A stretch of 64,000 nt of DNA, taken from Olsenella sp. An290 (GTDB lineage Bacteria; Actinomycetota; Coriobacteriia; Coriobacteriales; Atopobiaceae). The stretch covers positions 1 through 64,000 of the forward strand of contig NZ_NFIU01000007.1 in the NCBI RefSeq assembly GCF_002159535.1. The letters are read 5' to 3'. Positions 50,441 through 59,289 of the stretch are shown here, piece after piece. Below the pieces are notes generated by a model that searched no databases, was not told where the DNA came from, and worked only from the letters and a program-made list of their open reading frames with translations. The position numbers and the translations under genes were made by a program. Position 1 is the first letter of the stretch. The number at the start of each line of letters is the position of its first letter.

Positions 50441-51733
50441 CTAGGTGCGGTAGTCCCCGTTGATGGTCACGTAGTCGTGGGTGAGGTCGCAGGTCCAGAC
50501 GCGCGTGGCGCACGTCCCCGTCCCCAGGTCCACCGTGATGTCGATCTCCGGCGCCTCGAAGCGGCGCAGCATGTCCTCCTCGTCCATGGGGACGGTGAGG
50601 CCCGCGCGGCACACGGGCACGCCCATGAAGTCGATGTCCACGCGGGCCTGGTCAAAGATGACGCCGCACTTGCCGGCGGCGGCCGCCACGCGGCCCCAGT
50701 TGGCGTCGTGGCCGAAGATCGCGGTCTTCACGAGCGGCGAGTTGGCGATCGCGCGGGCGACCGCGTCGGCGTCCGAGGGGCTCGCGGCGCCCGTCACGTT
50801 CACCGTCACGAGCTTGGTCGCGCCCTCGCCGTCCGCGGCGATCTTGCGTGCGAGCTCCGCGCAGGCCCCCTTGACGGCGGCCGCCACGGCCGGGAAGGCG
50901 GGCGAGTCCGGGCCGATCGGCTCTCCGCCGGCCGCGCCCGTGGCAAAGAGCAGGGCGGTGTCGTTGGTGGAGGTGTCGGAGTCGACGGTCACCTTGTTGA
51001 AGCTGTCGCGCACCGCAAGGACGAGCGCCAGGCGCGCGGCCTCCGAGGTGAGCGGGGCGTCCGTTGCGAGCACGGCGAGCATCGTGGCCATGTTGGGCTG
51101 GATCATGCCAGAGCCCTTGACGAAGCCGCCCACGTGGACCGTGACCTTTCCGCCGCGGCCGTCGGGGACGCGCCCCTCAAGGGCGACCTCCTTGGGGCGG
51201 GTGTCGGTGGTCATGACGGCACAGGCCGCGTCGTGGGCATGCGCGGCGTCGGCGCCGAGGGCGGCCACGGCCGCCGGGACCCCGGACTCATAGGGGGCGA
51301 GCGGCAGCGGGACGCCGATCACGCCCGTGGAGGCCACGAGGACCTCCTCGGGGTCGCAGCCGAGCTCCGCGGCCACGAGCTCGGTCGAGCGACGGGCCAC
51401 GGCCAGGCCCGGCTCGCCCGTCGCCGCATTGGCGTTGCCGGAATTGAGGACCACCGCGCGGGCGCGGGCGTTCGCGCGCAGGGCGCGCTCGCGCGAGACG
51501 GTCACGGGAGCCGCGCAGAAGCGGTTGGTCGTGAAGGTGCCGGCTACAGGGCACGTCCCGTCGGCCACGACGAGCGCCAGGTCAAGCCGGTTGGGGTTCT
51601 TCCGAAAGCCCGCCGAGACGCCGGCGGCGCGGATGCCGGAGGCCGCGCAGACGCCTCCGTCGCAGGGCATGAAGCCGAAGGCCTCCGGCGCGTCGGGCGC
51701 GGCCGGGACCTCAAGCGGTGCAAAATCACTCAT
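50441..51733 (-). CDS. argJ: Bifunctional ornithine acetyltransferase/N-acetylglutamate synthase ArgJ
   Basis: ArgJ recycles acetyl groups from acetylornithine to glutamate. The 430 residues contain GVSAGFRKNPNRLDLALVV, AVVLNSGNANAATGEPG, STGVIGVPLPL, and GSGMIQPNMATMLAV, where the Thr is the self-cleavage nucleophile between the two chains. NDTALLFATG and WGRVAAAAGKCGV are typical further on. Ends with DYVTINGDYRT. ATG 51733, no strong ribosome site, 26 bases after argC. It implies a cyclic arginine pathway. Confidence 0.94.
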   Translation of the reverse strand: MSDFAPLEVPAAPDAPEAFGFMPCDGGVCAASGIRAAGVSAGFRKNPNRLDLALVVADGTCPVAGTFTTNRFCAAPVTVSRERALRANARARAVVLNSGNANAATGEPGLAVARRSTELVAAELGCDPEEVLVASTGVIGVPLPLAPYESGVPAAVAALGADAAHAHDAACAVMTTDTRPKEVALEGRVPDGRGGKVTVHVGGFVKGSGMIQPNMATMLAVLATDAPLTSEAARLALVLAVRDSFNKVTVDSDTSTNDTALLFATGAAGGEPIGPDSPAFPAVAAAVKGACAELARKIAADGEGATKLVTVNVTGAASPSDADAVARAIANSPLVKTAIFGHDANWGRVAAAAGKCGVIFDQARVDIDFMGVPVCRAGLTVPMDEEDMLRRFEAPEIDITVDLGTGTCATRVWTCDLTHDYVTINGDYRT

Positions 51734-51759
51734 GGGGTTCTTCTCCGTTGGTCGGGGTC

Positions 51760-52836
51760 CTAGACGAGAGGCGCCGGGGCGAGAAGCCCGGCCGTCTCGG
51801 GAAGCCCCAGCACGACGTTGGCGCACTGGACGGCCTGGGCAGCCGCTCCCTTCCCGAGGTTGTCGATCGCGCACGAGGCGACGATCGTGCGTCGTCGTCG
51901 GTCGTCGAGGGCCACGCCCACCTGGGCGCGCGCCGTCCCAAAGACGGAGGAGGTCGCGGGCATGGAGCCTGCGGGGAGCGCCGTCACGAGCGGCTCGCCC
52001 GCGTACGCGCGCTCATAGGCCGCCTGCACGTCGGCGGCGGTGACGCCCGGGGCGGCCTCGAGGTAGACGGTGGAGAGGAGCCCGCGGGTGAGCGGGGCCA
52101 GGTGAGGCGTGAAGACCACGGACATCTCGCGGCCCGCCACCTCGGTGAGGGTCTGCTCGATCTCCGGGGTGTGGCGGTGATGACCCACGCCGTATGCCTC
52201 GACGGACTCGTTGGCGTGGCAGAAGTGCGTGCGGGCGGTCGCGGAGCGGCCGGCGCCGGAGACGCCCGAGATGGCGTCGGCGATCACGAGGTCGCCGGTC
52301 GCAAGACCGGCCGCGAGCGCGGGCGCGGCGGCGAGGGCCGTTGCCGTGGGGTAGCAGCCCGGCACGGCCACGAGCACGGCCTCGCCGGCGGCGCGGCGCG
52401 CGGCGAGGGCGGCAAGGCCCGCGCGGTTGAGCTCGGGCAGGCCGTAGACGGTGCTCGAGAGGAGCTCGGGGCTCGTGTGCGGCGTGGAATACCACGCCTC
52501 GTAGACCGCCGGGTCATGGAGGCGGTAGTCGGCGGAGAGGTCGAGCACCGTCACGCCGCGGGAGAGGAGCTCGGGCGTGAGCGCGAGGCTCGCCGTGTGC
52601 GGGACCGCGAGGAACGCGACGTCTGCCACGGCGGCGATGGCGTCGGGCTCGGGAAGCGAGAGCTCGAGGTCCGAGGCGCCCGCAAAGGACGGGTAGACGG
52701 CGTCGAGCCGGGTCCCGGCCTGCTTGCGGTCCGTGGCCATGACGAGCTCGAGGTCCGGGTGGCCCATGACGAGGCGGCAGGCCTCGATGCCCGCGTACCC
52801 CGTTGCCCCCACGACACATGCCCGGATCTTGCCCAT
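51760..52836 (-). CDS. argC: N-acetyl-gamma-glutamyl-phosphate reductase ArgC
   Basis: ArgC reduces acetylglutamyl phosphate with NADPH. The 358-residue protein starts MGKIRACVVGATGYAGIEA with the NADPH loop, has VLDLSADYRLHDP, VAVPGCYPTATALAA (catalytic Cys), and SGVSGAGRSAT, FTPHLAPLTRG. ATG 52836 with GGGAGCG; the open frame continues upstream but is not supported. First gene of the arginine operon. A CGACA-7-TGTCG inverted repeat over the -10 (52857-52873) may be its operator. Confidence 0.94.
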   Translation of the reverse strand: MGKIRACVVGATGYAGIEACRLVMGHPDLELVMATDRKQAGTRLDAVYPSFAGASDLELSLPEPDAIAAVADVAFLAVPHTASLALTPELLSRGVTVLDLSADYRLHDPAVYEAWYSTPHTSPELLSSTVYGLPELNRAGLAALAARRAAGEAVLVAVPGCYPTATALAAAPALAAGLATGDLVIADAISGVSGAGRSATARTHFCHANESVEAYGVGHHRHTPEIEQTLTEVAGREMSVVFTPHLAPLTRGLLSTVYLEAAPGVTAADVQAAYERAYAGEPLVTALPAGSMPATSSVFGTARAQVGVALDDRRRRTIVASCAIDNLGKGAAAQAVQCANVVLGLPETAGLLAPAPLV

Positions 52837-52856
52837 GACCGCTCCCTTCAGTCGCA

Positions 52857-52873
52857 CGACAGGGATAGTGTCG
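52857..52873 (-). promoter_or_regulatory. Possible operator over the argC promoter
   Basis: CGACA, seven bases, TGTCG lies 20 bases before the argC ATG and overlaps CACTAT, a possible -10. It is symmetrical and well placed for a repressor such as ArgR, but does not look like a canonical ARG box. Confidence 0.3.
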
Positions 52874-52974
52874 CACCGCTCGCGCCCCCCACGCCCCGCA
52901 GGAGGAAATCCGACACGCACCGGATACAGTCCCCTGGCCTTCGAGGCAACGGGCTGGCGGCCTCGTCGCCCCCG

Positions 52975-53556
52975 TCAGCGGAGCACGACGCCCGCGCGAA
53001 CGCGCTCGACGGCCTCGTCGCCGAGGAAGTGGCGGACGATCTCCAGGCCAAAGGCCATCGCCGTGCCGGCGCCCTGGCTCGTGATGAACGGGCCGTCAAC
53101 GACAACGGGCTCGTCGGCAGCGAGCTCGGCGCCGCGCTCGGCGAGCACGTGCTGGAACCCGGGGTTGGACGTGGCGCGCCGCCCCGTAAGGAGGCCGAGC
53201 TCGGCCAGGATCGAGGGCGCCGCGCAGATGGCGGCGAGCGGCCGGCCGCGCTCGGCGAAGGAGCGGAGCGCCGCGCAGAGCGGCTCGGTCGCCCTCAGGT
53301 TGGGGGTGCCGGGGATGCCGCCCGGCAGGACGAGCATGTCATAGGCGTCGAAGTCAAAGTCCTCGTCGGCGATCGAGCGATCGCAGACGATGGTCACCTC
53401 GTGCGAGGAGGTGACCTGGCGCTCGGGCGTCACCGCCACGGTGTCGCACGGAATCCCCGCGCGGAAGAGCAGGTCGACGACCGTGAGGCCCTCGATCTCC
53501 TCGAGCCCCGGCGCACAGAAGACGGCCACCCGGCTCTGGGTCTCCTGCCTGAACAT
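52975..53556 (-). CDS. DJ-1/PfpI family protein
   Basis: The 193-residue single-domain protein has VAVFCAPGLEEIEGLTVVD, DMLVLPGGIPG, LAAICAAPSILAELGLL with the reactive Cys in an A-I-C-A-A-P nucleophile elbow, and SQGAGTAMAFGLEIV. This is the DJ-1/ThiJ group of redox or deglycase-like proteins. Physiological substrate is unknown. It lies between the arg promoter and the EIIA gene and has GAGGGAGG as ribosome site. Confidence 0.88.
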   Translation of the reverse strand: MFRQETQSRVAVFCAPGLEEIEGLTVVDLLFRAGIPCDTVAVTPERQVTSSHEVTIVCDRSIADEDFDFDAYDMLVLPGGIPGTPNLRATEPLCAALRSFAERGRPLAAICAAPSILAELGLLTGRRATSNPGFQHVLAERGAELAADEPVVVDGPFITSQGAGTAMAFGLEIVRHFLGDEAVERVRAGVVLR

Positions 53557-53577
53557 ACGCTACCTCCCTCTGCAACG

Positions 53578-53607
53578 GGGCCCTGCCGGCCACGGCCGGC
53601 AGGGCCC
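53578..53607 (-). terminator. 14-bp palindromic hairpin after the EIIA gene
   Basis: GGGCCCTGCCGGCC and its exact complement are separated by only two bases, 21 bases after the EIIA stop. No U-tract follows. It insulates the DJ-1 gene from the EIIA transcript. Confidence 0.6.
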
Positions 53608-53627
53608 TCGGGACAAGACAGGACGGC

Positions 53628-54086
53628 CTAGTCCTCGTTGAGGCCGGCGTTGATCGCGTCGGCGATGGCCTGCGGGTCGTCCGTGCCGTGGACGAGGTTC
53701 TTGAACTCGTCCCTCATGAGCAGCACGGCGGTCTTGGACAGCAGCTTGATGTGCGTCGACGCCACGTCGGAGTCCGGCACGAGCAGCGCGATGGCCACGT
53801 CGACGGGCTTCTCGTCGAAGCTCGGCCACTCGATCGGCCGGTCGTTCTTGACCACGATGACGATGGCGTCCCTGATGGCGGCGGACTTGGCGTGCGGCAC
53901 GGCAAAGCCGTCGGTCATGCCGGTCTCGCCCATGGCCTCGCGGGCCAGAAACGCCTCGTAGGCCGTATCGGCGTCGTCGACGGCACCAAGCTCGGCGGCC
54001 TTGTCGCAGATGAAGCGCAGGACCTCCTCCCGCGTGCCGATGCTCTGCTTGACGAAGACGTTCTCTGCCCTGACGAAGTCGCTCAC
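53628..54086 (-). CDS. PTS EIIA protein, fructose/nitrogen (PtsN) type
   Basis: The 152-residue single-domain protein resembles the fructose-type EIIA. The phosphorylated His is seen in GFAVPHAKSAAI (about residue 66), after GMTDG. It could either phosphorylate a sugar EIIB elsewhere or act as a regulatory PtsN. No EIIB, EIIC or regulator is near. GGAGGCTCAC precedes the start at 54086. A TATCAT -10 is possible at 54144-54149. The 54087-54280 spacer is otherwise empty. Confidence 0.82.
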   Translation of the reverse strand: MSDFVRAENVFVKQSIGTREEVLRFICDKAAELGAVDDADTAYEAFLAREAMGETGMTDGFAVPHAKSAAIRDAIVIVVKNDRPIEWPSFDEKPVDVAIALLVPDSDVASTHIKLLSKTAVLLMRDEFKNLVHGTDDPQAIADAINAGLNED

Positions 54087-54280
54087 GTGAGCCTCCTTTT
54101 TTGTTCGCGTGCGGCGGGGTCCCGGCAGACCCGCCTCACGCCCATGATAGCGGTAATGGGTGCCAGGCGCCGGGACGAGGGGTCAGGAGAGGCGCCTCGC
54201 CCTCAGGGTTGCGGCCGTCGCGCCCCACGGCGCGCCGCCTCGCCCCTCGCCCCATGGCCCGCGCGGGGCCGGCGCTGCCT

Positions 54281-55336
54281 CTAGCGCGAGGGAGGCTCCA
54301 TCCCCAGGTGGTCGAAGGCGGCGAGCGTGGCCTGGCGGCCCTGCGGCGTGCGCACGATGAGGCCGCGCTGCAAGAGGTACGGCTCGTAGACGTCCTCGAG
54401 CGTGGAGGGGTCCTCGGAGACGGCGCTCGCCACCGTGGTGAGCCCCACCGGACGGCCGCGGAAGGTGCTGCAGAGCGCGGTGAGGATGCGCACGTCCATG
54501 GTGTCGAGGCCCATGGCGTCGATCTCGAAGAACTCAAGCGCCTCGGCGGCCACCTCCCAGGTGATCGTGCCCTCGCGCTTGACCTGCGCGTAGTCGCGCA
54601 CGCGCTTGAGCAGGCGGTTGGCCAGGCGCGGCGTGCCGCGCGAGCGCGAGGCGATCTCGGAGGCGCCCTGCTCGTCTATCTCCACGCCGAGGATGTGCGC
54701 CGAGCGGCTCACGATGACGGCGAGCTCGGCGGTCGTGTAGTAGTCCAGCCGGTACGAGATGCCAAAGCGGTCGCGCAGGGGCCCCGTGAGCAGGCCCGTG
54801 CGCGTGGTGGCGCCCACGAGCGTAAAACGCGGGACGTCGATCCTGATGGAGCGGGCGGCCGGCCCCTTGCCGATCACGATGTCCAGGAAGAAGTCCTCCA
54901 TCGCCGGGTAGAGGATCTCCTCGATCTGGTGGTTGAGGCGGTGTATCTCGTCCACGAAGAGGACGTCGCCCTCCTCGAGGTTGGTGAGGATGGCCGCGAG
55001 GTCGCCCGCGCGCTCGATGGCCGGGCCCGAGGTGGTGTGCATCTTCGCGCCCATCTCGTTGGCCACGATGCCCGCAAGCGTGGTCTTGCCGAGGCCCGGG
55101 GGACCCGAGAAGATCACGTGGTCGAGGGACTCCCCGCGGTCGCGCGCGGCCTGGATGAGGACGCGCAGGTTCTCGCGGACGCGCTCCTGCCCGATGTACT
55201 CGTCGAGCGTGCGCGGCCGGAGGGTGCGGTCCTGGTCGAGGTCGTCGGCGGTGAGCTCGCCCGAGACCTCGCGCGGCCCGGCGGGCCGGGCGGGCGCGGG
55301 CGTGGCGAAGAGGTCCTTCTCGCTCGCCTCCCACAT
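54281..55336 (-). CDS. ruvB: Holliday junction branch-migration helicase RuvB
   Basis: The 351-residue AAA+ motor has [21 protein letters not shown], Walker [14 protein letters not shown], Walker [32 protein letters not shown] (sensor 1), arginine-finger and sensor-2 region [20 protein letters not shown], and the winged-helix end [19 protein letters not shown]. The ATG overlaps the ruvA stop by one base (TGATG). Together with RuvA and RuvC it resolves recombination intermediates. Confidence 0.97.
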   Translation of the reverse strand: MWEASEKDLFATPAPARPAGPREVSGELTADDLDQDRTLRPRTLDEYIGQERVRENLRVLIQAARDRGESLDHVIFSGPPGLGKTTLAGIVANEMGAKMHTTSGPAIERAGDLAAILTNLEEGDVLFVDEIHRLNHQIEEILYPAMEDFFLDIVIGKGPAARSIRIDVPRFTLVGATTRTGLLTGPLRDRFGISYRLDYYTTAELAVIVSRSAHILGVEIDEQGASEIASRSRGTPRLANRLLKRVRDYAQVKREGTITWEVAAEALEFFEIDAMGLDTMDVRILTALCSTFRGRPVGLTTVASAVSEDPSTLEDVYEPYLLQRGLIVRTPQGRQATLAAFDHLGMEPPSR

Positions 55337-55974
55337 CAGCGACCACTCCCCAGGCGGCGGAGCGCGTAGGCGATGACCTGCTCGATGGTATGGGCGCCGG
55401 CCTCCGCGTGCCCCTCGAGCGCGAGCTCCGCCTCCTGGGAGGTGAAGCCCATGGAGAGGAGCGCCTCGGCGGCCTCGGACTCAACGCCCGCGCCCGGGGC
55501 GCCCGGCGCGGAGGGCACCGGCCCCGCCTCCGGCTCGCTCAGCCCCACAAGGCCCCTGAGCTCGGCGTTCTTTGAGAACACGTCGGAGAGCTCGACGATG
55601 AGGCGGCTCGCCTTCTTGCGGCCCACGCCCGGCACCTGGGCCATGCGGGCCACGTCCTGCGTGGTCACCACCTGCGCCAGGGTGGCGGGGGTGAAGGTGG
55701 AGAGCGCGGCGAGGGCGAGCTTGGACCCCACGCCGGAGATCGCGCGAAGCTGGTCGAAGAGCGCCCGCTCCTCGCGCGAGGAGAAGCCGTAGAGCTCCAT
55801 GGAGCCGTCGCGCACCACCATGCGGGCGAGCAGCGTGACGCCGGCCTCGCCCGGGTGGGGCAGCGACGCCGCCGTGGTCGACGAGACGCCGAGCTCAAAG
55901 GCGACGCCCCCCACGTCGAGCACCACGTACGAGGGCATCACCTCGAGGAGCGTGCCGGTTAGCTGGACAATCAC
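55336..55974 (-). CDS. ruvA: Holliday junction-binding protein RuvA
   Basis: The 212-residue protein has the OB fold ([23 protein letters not shown]), the tandem helix-hairpin-helix region ([40 protein letters not shown]) and the C-terminal domain that binds RuvB ([16 protein letters not shown]) after a Pro/Gly/Ala linker. The start is GTG and overlaps the ruvC stop by four bases. Its order ruvC-ruvA-ruvB is the usual Gram-positive actinobacterial order. Confidence 0.96.
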   Translation of the reverse strand: MIVQLTGTLLEVMPSYVVLDVGGVAFELGVSSTTAASLPHPGEAGVTLLARMVVRDGSMELYGFSSREERALFDQLRAISGVGSKLALAALSTFTPATLAQVVTTQDVARMAQVPGVGRKKASRLIVELSDVFSKNAELRGLVGLSEPEAGPVPSAPGAPGAGVESEAAEALLSMGFTSQEAELALEGHAEAGAHTIEQVIAYALRRLGSGR

Positions 55975-56477
55975 GTGAGGACCCTCCTTGCCTCGCCGAG
56001 GCTTCTGGTTCTGACGACGTTAGCATGGCACACCGCGGCGGCGAGCGCGTCGGCGGCGTGGTCCGGGCGCGGGTCGTGGTCAAGCGCGAGGACGTTTCTC
56101 ACCATGTAGATGACCTGGCGCTTGTCCGCCGCGCCCGTGCCCACCACGGCCTGCTTGATCTGCATGGGCGTGTACTCCCCCACCGCGAGCCCGGCCGTCG
56201 AGCACGCCACGATGGCCGCCCCGCGCGCCTGCGCGGTGGCGATGGCGGACTTGGTGTTCTCCCCGAAGAAGATGCTCTCTATCGCGAGCTCCGTGGGGCC
56301 GTACTTCTCGATCACGCGCCGAAGCTCCGCGTAGATGCGGCCCAGGCGCAGGTCGATGGGCTCGGACGCGACGGTGGTGACGCAGCCGTACGCCCGCGCG
56401 CGACAGACGGAGCCCCGCGTCTCCACGACGCCCCAGCCCGTGTGGGCAAGGCCCGGGTCTATCCCAAGAACGACCAT
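55971..56477 (-). CDS. ruvC: Holliday junction resolvase RuvC
   Basis: The 168-residue endonuclease has the catalytic acids in VVLGIDPGLAHTGWG (Asp7), LAIESIFFGENTKS (Glu), and the C-terminal HDPRPDHAADALAAAVCHA (two Asp/His). YTPMQIKQAVVGTGAADKRQV is the conserved DNA-binding region. Start ATG 56477 is preceded by GGGGGTGAC. It leads the ruvCAB operon. Confidence 0.96.
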   Translation of the reverse strand: MVVLGIDPGLAHTGWGVVETRGSVCRARAYGCVTTVASEPIDLRLGRIYAELRRVIEKYGPTELAIESIFFGENTKSAIATAQARGAAIVACSTAGLAVGEYTPMQIKQAVVGTGAADKRQVIYMVRNVLALDHDPRPDHAADALAAAVCHANVVRTRSLGEARRVLT

Positions 56478-56546
56478 GTCACCCCCTCCCGCGTCCGTAC
56501 TAGAACGTTCGTTCTATCATAGCACGAAGCGGGGGCGCGGCAAGGC

Positions 56547-58421
56547 TCAGTTCTCGGAGAAGGGGCCGTCCCAGAGCGGGCGGGGGGCATCCGGGCCCGC
56601 GCCGTCCCCGGGCGCGCCCGGGGGCTCGGGGTCGGCCGCGCCCCCAAGCGACGAGAAGCCCCCGTCCTGGGCAAAGTCGCGCAGGTACCCCAGGAGGTCT
56701 CGGACCTCGCGCTCCCGCTCGAGCTCCTCGACGGCGCGCGCCGCGACGTCCGGGGCCTGCTCGGGCGCCCCCTCGCCGATCGTGACCGCGGACATGCGGG
56801 CGAGCGCCTCGGCGACCTCGGAGGCGGCGCGCTCCACGTCCGGGCGGACGCGGTCGCGCCAGGCGAGCCCGATGGGGCCGCGCGCCTCGCCGATCGTCCG
56901 CGAGGAGACCACGATGGGACGGCCGGCGCCGCCGCGCAGCGCGTCGGCGTCGTGCACGCGCGTGGCAATGGCCTCGATGGCCGCGGCGTGACCGCGCTCG
57001 GCGGCGATGTCGGAGATGGGCGTCTCCCACTCGAGGTAGCTCGAGAGCACGAGGTCGACGAACTCGAGGCGCGCCTCGGCCGAGGGGAGGTCGACCTCAA
57101 GCCCCTCGACGGGCAGGGTCGAGCCCGTCGCGAGCGCGGCCTCGGAGATGACGGGGGAGATGGTGTTGCGCAGCCGCGCGAGCGCGACGACGTCGGAGCG
57201 GTAGAGGTCCCCGAGGGGCTGCACCGCCGCGGCGCAGACGTCCGGGGCGCCGCCGAGCGCGAGGGCGGTCTTGTCGACCGACCCGAGCGCGACGGCGCCC
57301 GTCCGGCGCGCGAGGGAGGCGAGGCGCGCCTCGGCGAGGTCGTGCGCGAGCGCCTGGTCCTTCTCGGCCTCCGCCACGAGGTCGACGCGCTCGACGTTGC
57401 CCTCCGGGAGGCGAAGCGAGCGCACGAGCGCCTCCGCCGCGGCATCGAGGGAGGCGTCGCCCGTGCGGGGCACGAGCGCGCGGACGCGGGTCGGGCCGAG
57501 GGCGTCGGTGGCGAGCGTCGCCACGAGCAGCGAGGGAAGCCGGCCGTCTACGACGACGCAGGCGTCCCGGCCGCCCTCGCAGACCGCCTCGACGCCCAGG
57601 GAGAGCGCGCCCCACGCCATGAGCGGCGCGTCGAAGACCTCCAGGGGGAGCGCCTCGGCGAGCGGGCCCTCGGCCGAGGGGTCGAGGTCGCAGACGAGCA
57701 GGGCCTCCTCAAGGCTCGGGGCCTGGGCGGCAAGCTCGCCCCAGGGCGCGAGGACGAAGCTCGACCCGCAGAAGACCTGCGCGTCATAGCTGCCCAGCGC
57801 GCCCACGCCCACGATCCAGGCGCCCGTCGCCTCGGCGTCCGCGAGGAAGCGGCCGTCGGCGAGCGAGCTGCCGAGGGCGCTCGAGACGTCGTCGGTCGCA
57901 AAGCCGTAGCCGGAAAGGAAGACGATCACGTCGACGTCGTACTCGTAGTCGTCGTAGTCGTCAAGGTCCTCGTAGGTGAAGGCCACGCCGAGGCGGGCGC
58001 CGGCGAACTCCACCTCCGGGAGGGGACGGCCCTCGGGCTCCCCGGGGGCGTCGGCGCCCTCTTCGGCGCGGGCCCTGGCGCGGGCCGCCTCGAGGTAGGC
58101 GGCCAGGCGCACCGGGACGACGCCCCCCTCGGAGAAGAGCAGCGCCTCCGGCAGCGTGGCCCCGCCGACGTCCGCGAGCACCGGCACGAGGCAGGGGCAG
58201 GCGAGCTCGTCGACGAGGCCCATGAGGCAGCCCGCAAGATCGAGGAGGAACCCCTCGCGGTCCGCGGGCGCCGCGGGCGCCGCGCCGCACAGCACGGGGG
58301 CCGGGAAGACGAGCAGGTCGACGCCCCGCTCGGCCGCCCGGCGGGACTGCTCCGCCATGCGGGCCGCCGTGGCGGAGAAGTCCCCCGCGTGCGATGTCAT
58401 CTGGGCAATTGCAATCCTCAT
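56547..58421 (-). CDS. NadE-like protein (glutamine-dependent NAD synthetase homologue) lacking active-site residues
   Basis: The 624-residue protein follows the two-domain plan of glutamine-dependent NAD synthetase: nitrilase-like domain (1-255) then synthetase (about 275-560). The framework is clear: MRIAIAQM, GSYDAQVFCGSSFVLAPWGEL, TLATDALGPTRVRALVP, QPLGDLYRSDVVALARLRN. The nitrilase Glu is Ala41 (FPAPVLCG for FPELSLTG), the Cys position in GVAFTYEDL is Thr/Tyr, and the Lys is not seen. The synthetase PP-loop SGGxDS reads VDGRLPS (291-297). It is probably not an NAD synthetase. A disordered Pro/Gly tail ends the chain. Confidence 0.7.
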   Translation of the reverse strand: MRIAIAQMTSHAGDFSATAARMAEQSRRAAERGVDLLVFPAPVLCGAAPAAPADREGFLLDLAGCLMGLVDELACPCLVPVLADVGGATLPEALLFSEGGVVPVRLAAYLEAARARARAEEGADAPGEPEGRPLPEVEFAGARLGVAFTYEDLDDYDDYEYDVDVIVFLSGYGFATDDVSSALGSSLADGRFLADAEATGAWIVGVGALGSYDAQVFCGSSFVLAPWGELAAQAPSLEEALLVCDLDPSAEGPLAEALPLEVFDAPLMAWGALSLGVEAVCEGGRDACVVVDGRLPSLLVATLATDALGPTRVRALVPRTGDASLDAAAEALVRSLRLPEGNVERVDLVAEAEKDQALAHDLAEARLASLARRTGAVALGSVDKTALALGGAPDVCAAAVQPLGDLYRSDVVALARLRNTISPVISEAALATGSTLPVEGLEVDLPSAEARLEFVDLVLSSYLEWETPISDIAAERGHAAAIEAIATRVHDADALRGGAGRPIVVSSRTIGEARGPIGLAWRDRVRPDVERAASEVAEALARMSAVTIGEGAPEQAPDVAARAVEELEREREVRDLLGYLRDFAQDGGFSSLGGAADPEPPGAPGDGAGPDAPRPLWDGPFSEN

Positions 58422-58546
58422 GCGCGCTCCCCCCATCTGGTCCCCCCATTGTGCCACACGCCGCGGGAGCGGCCGTGACGCGCCACGCACGGGCGGCGGG
58501 CCCCGGTCGCCCGAGACCCGCCGCCCCCGTGCCCTGGCGCGTCACG

Positions 58547-58927
58547 CTAGAGCTCGGCCTTCCAGAGGCCGTGAAGGTTGCAGTAGGCGTAGACGGTGCC
58601 GCCCTCGCAGCAGCAGGCGCCGAAGGTCGCCCTGGGCTCCTCGCCCGGCTTCAGGTGCTTGAGGCAGAGCTTGCCGTCGGTGACCAGGGCAACCCACTCG
58701 ATGAAGTGCTCCTCGGTCATGGGGTGGGCGACCTCGCCCACGGTCACGACGAGGTGGTTGCCGTCCTTCTCGGCCACCGGGACGTGCTTTTCCGTCGCGG
58801 CGTCGGTGGAGCCTGCCACGAGCAGCTCCATGGGCTCGCCGCAGCAGCTCGGGGTGACGCCGCCGTCCTTGACGACGGCGACGATGTTGCCGCAGTGATT
58901 GCAGCGGTAGAACTTGACCTCGGCCAT
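58547..58927 (-). CDS. dfx: Desulfoferrodoxin (superoxide reductase)
   Basis: Desulfoferrodoxin reduces superoxide to peroxide without making oxygen, a defence used by anaerobes. The 126 residues show an N-terminal rubredoxin-like iron site FYRCNHCGNIV...SCCGEPMELL (four Cys) and the superoxide reductase core with EKHVPV, VGEVAHPMTEEHFIEW (His ligands) and YCNLHGLWK (Cys and His). The ATG at 58927 follows GAGAGGAC. It supports a strict-anaerobe lifestyle. Confidence 0.95.
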   Translation of the reverse strand: MAEVKFYRCNHCGNIVAVVKDGGVTPSCCGEPMELLVAGSTDAATEKHVPVAEKDGNHLVVTVGEVAHPMTEEHFIEWVALVTDGKLCLKHLKPGEEPRATFGACCCEGGTVYAYCNLHGLWKAEL

Positions 58928-59108
58928 GGCTGGGTCCTCTCTCAAGGGGTCGGGCGCCCTCTGCGCCCGTTGCCTCTCTCATACCCGTATGCCCTCGCTC
59001 CTAAGCCGAGATGCCGGCCCCTCGGCCAGACCCCCAGAATCATCGAGCTCGCGGCCCAGGGGGCGGGCCGGGGACGGGGCTCCCCGGTCGGGTCGAGAGG
59101 GCACGTCC

Positions 59109-59236
59109 GCCACGAATCCCGCCGAGTGCGCGCTGGAAAGCTCGCCTCGGCGCGCATTCGTCGTTTTTCTCGTCCGGGCGGACAGAAAACCCGCCGAGTG
59201 TACGCTGGCGAGCGCGCACTCGGCGGGATTCGTGGC
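59109..59236. repeat. Intergenic hairpin element, GAGTGCGCGC family copy 2, 26-bp perfect arms
   Basis: The 58928-59289 gap has no gene. Positions 59109-59134 (CACGAATCCCGCCGAGTGCG plus flanks) and 59211-59236 are exact inverted copies. Inside are a weaker CTCGCC/GGCGAG pair and the core GTCCG-gg-CGGAC (59172-59183) flanked by T5 and A4. Same plan as 40510 and 63326. It lies after dnaE and before dfx. Confidence 0.9.
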
Positions 59237-59289
59237 GACTGCAGAGCAGGCGGCAACTGCAGGGCAGGCAGCGGCAGCGCAGGCGGGCG

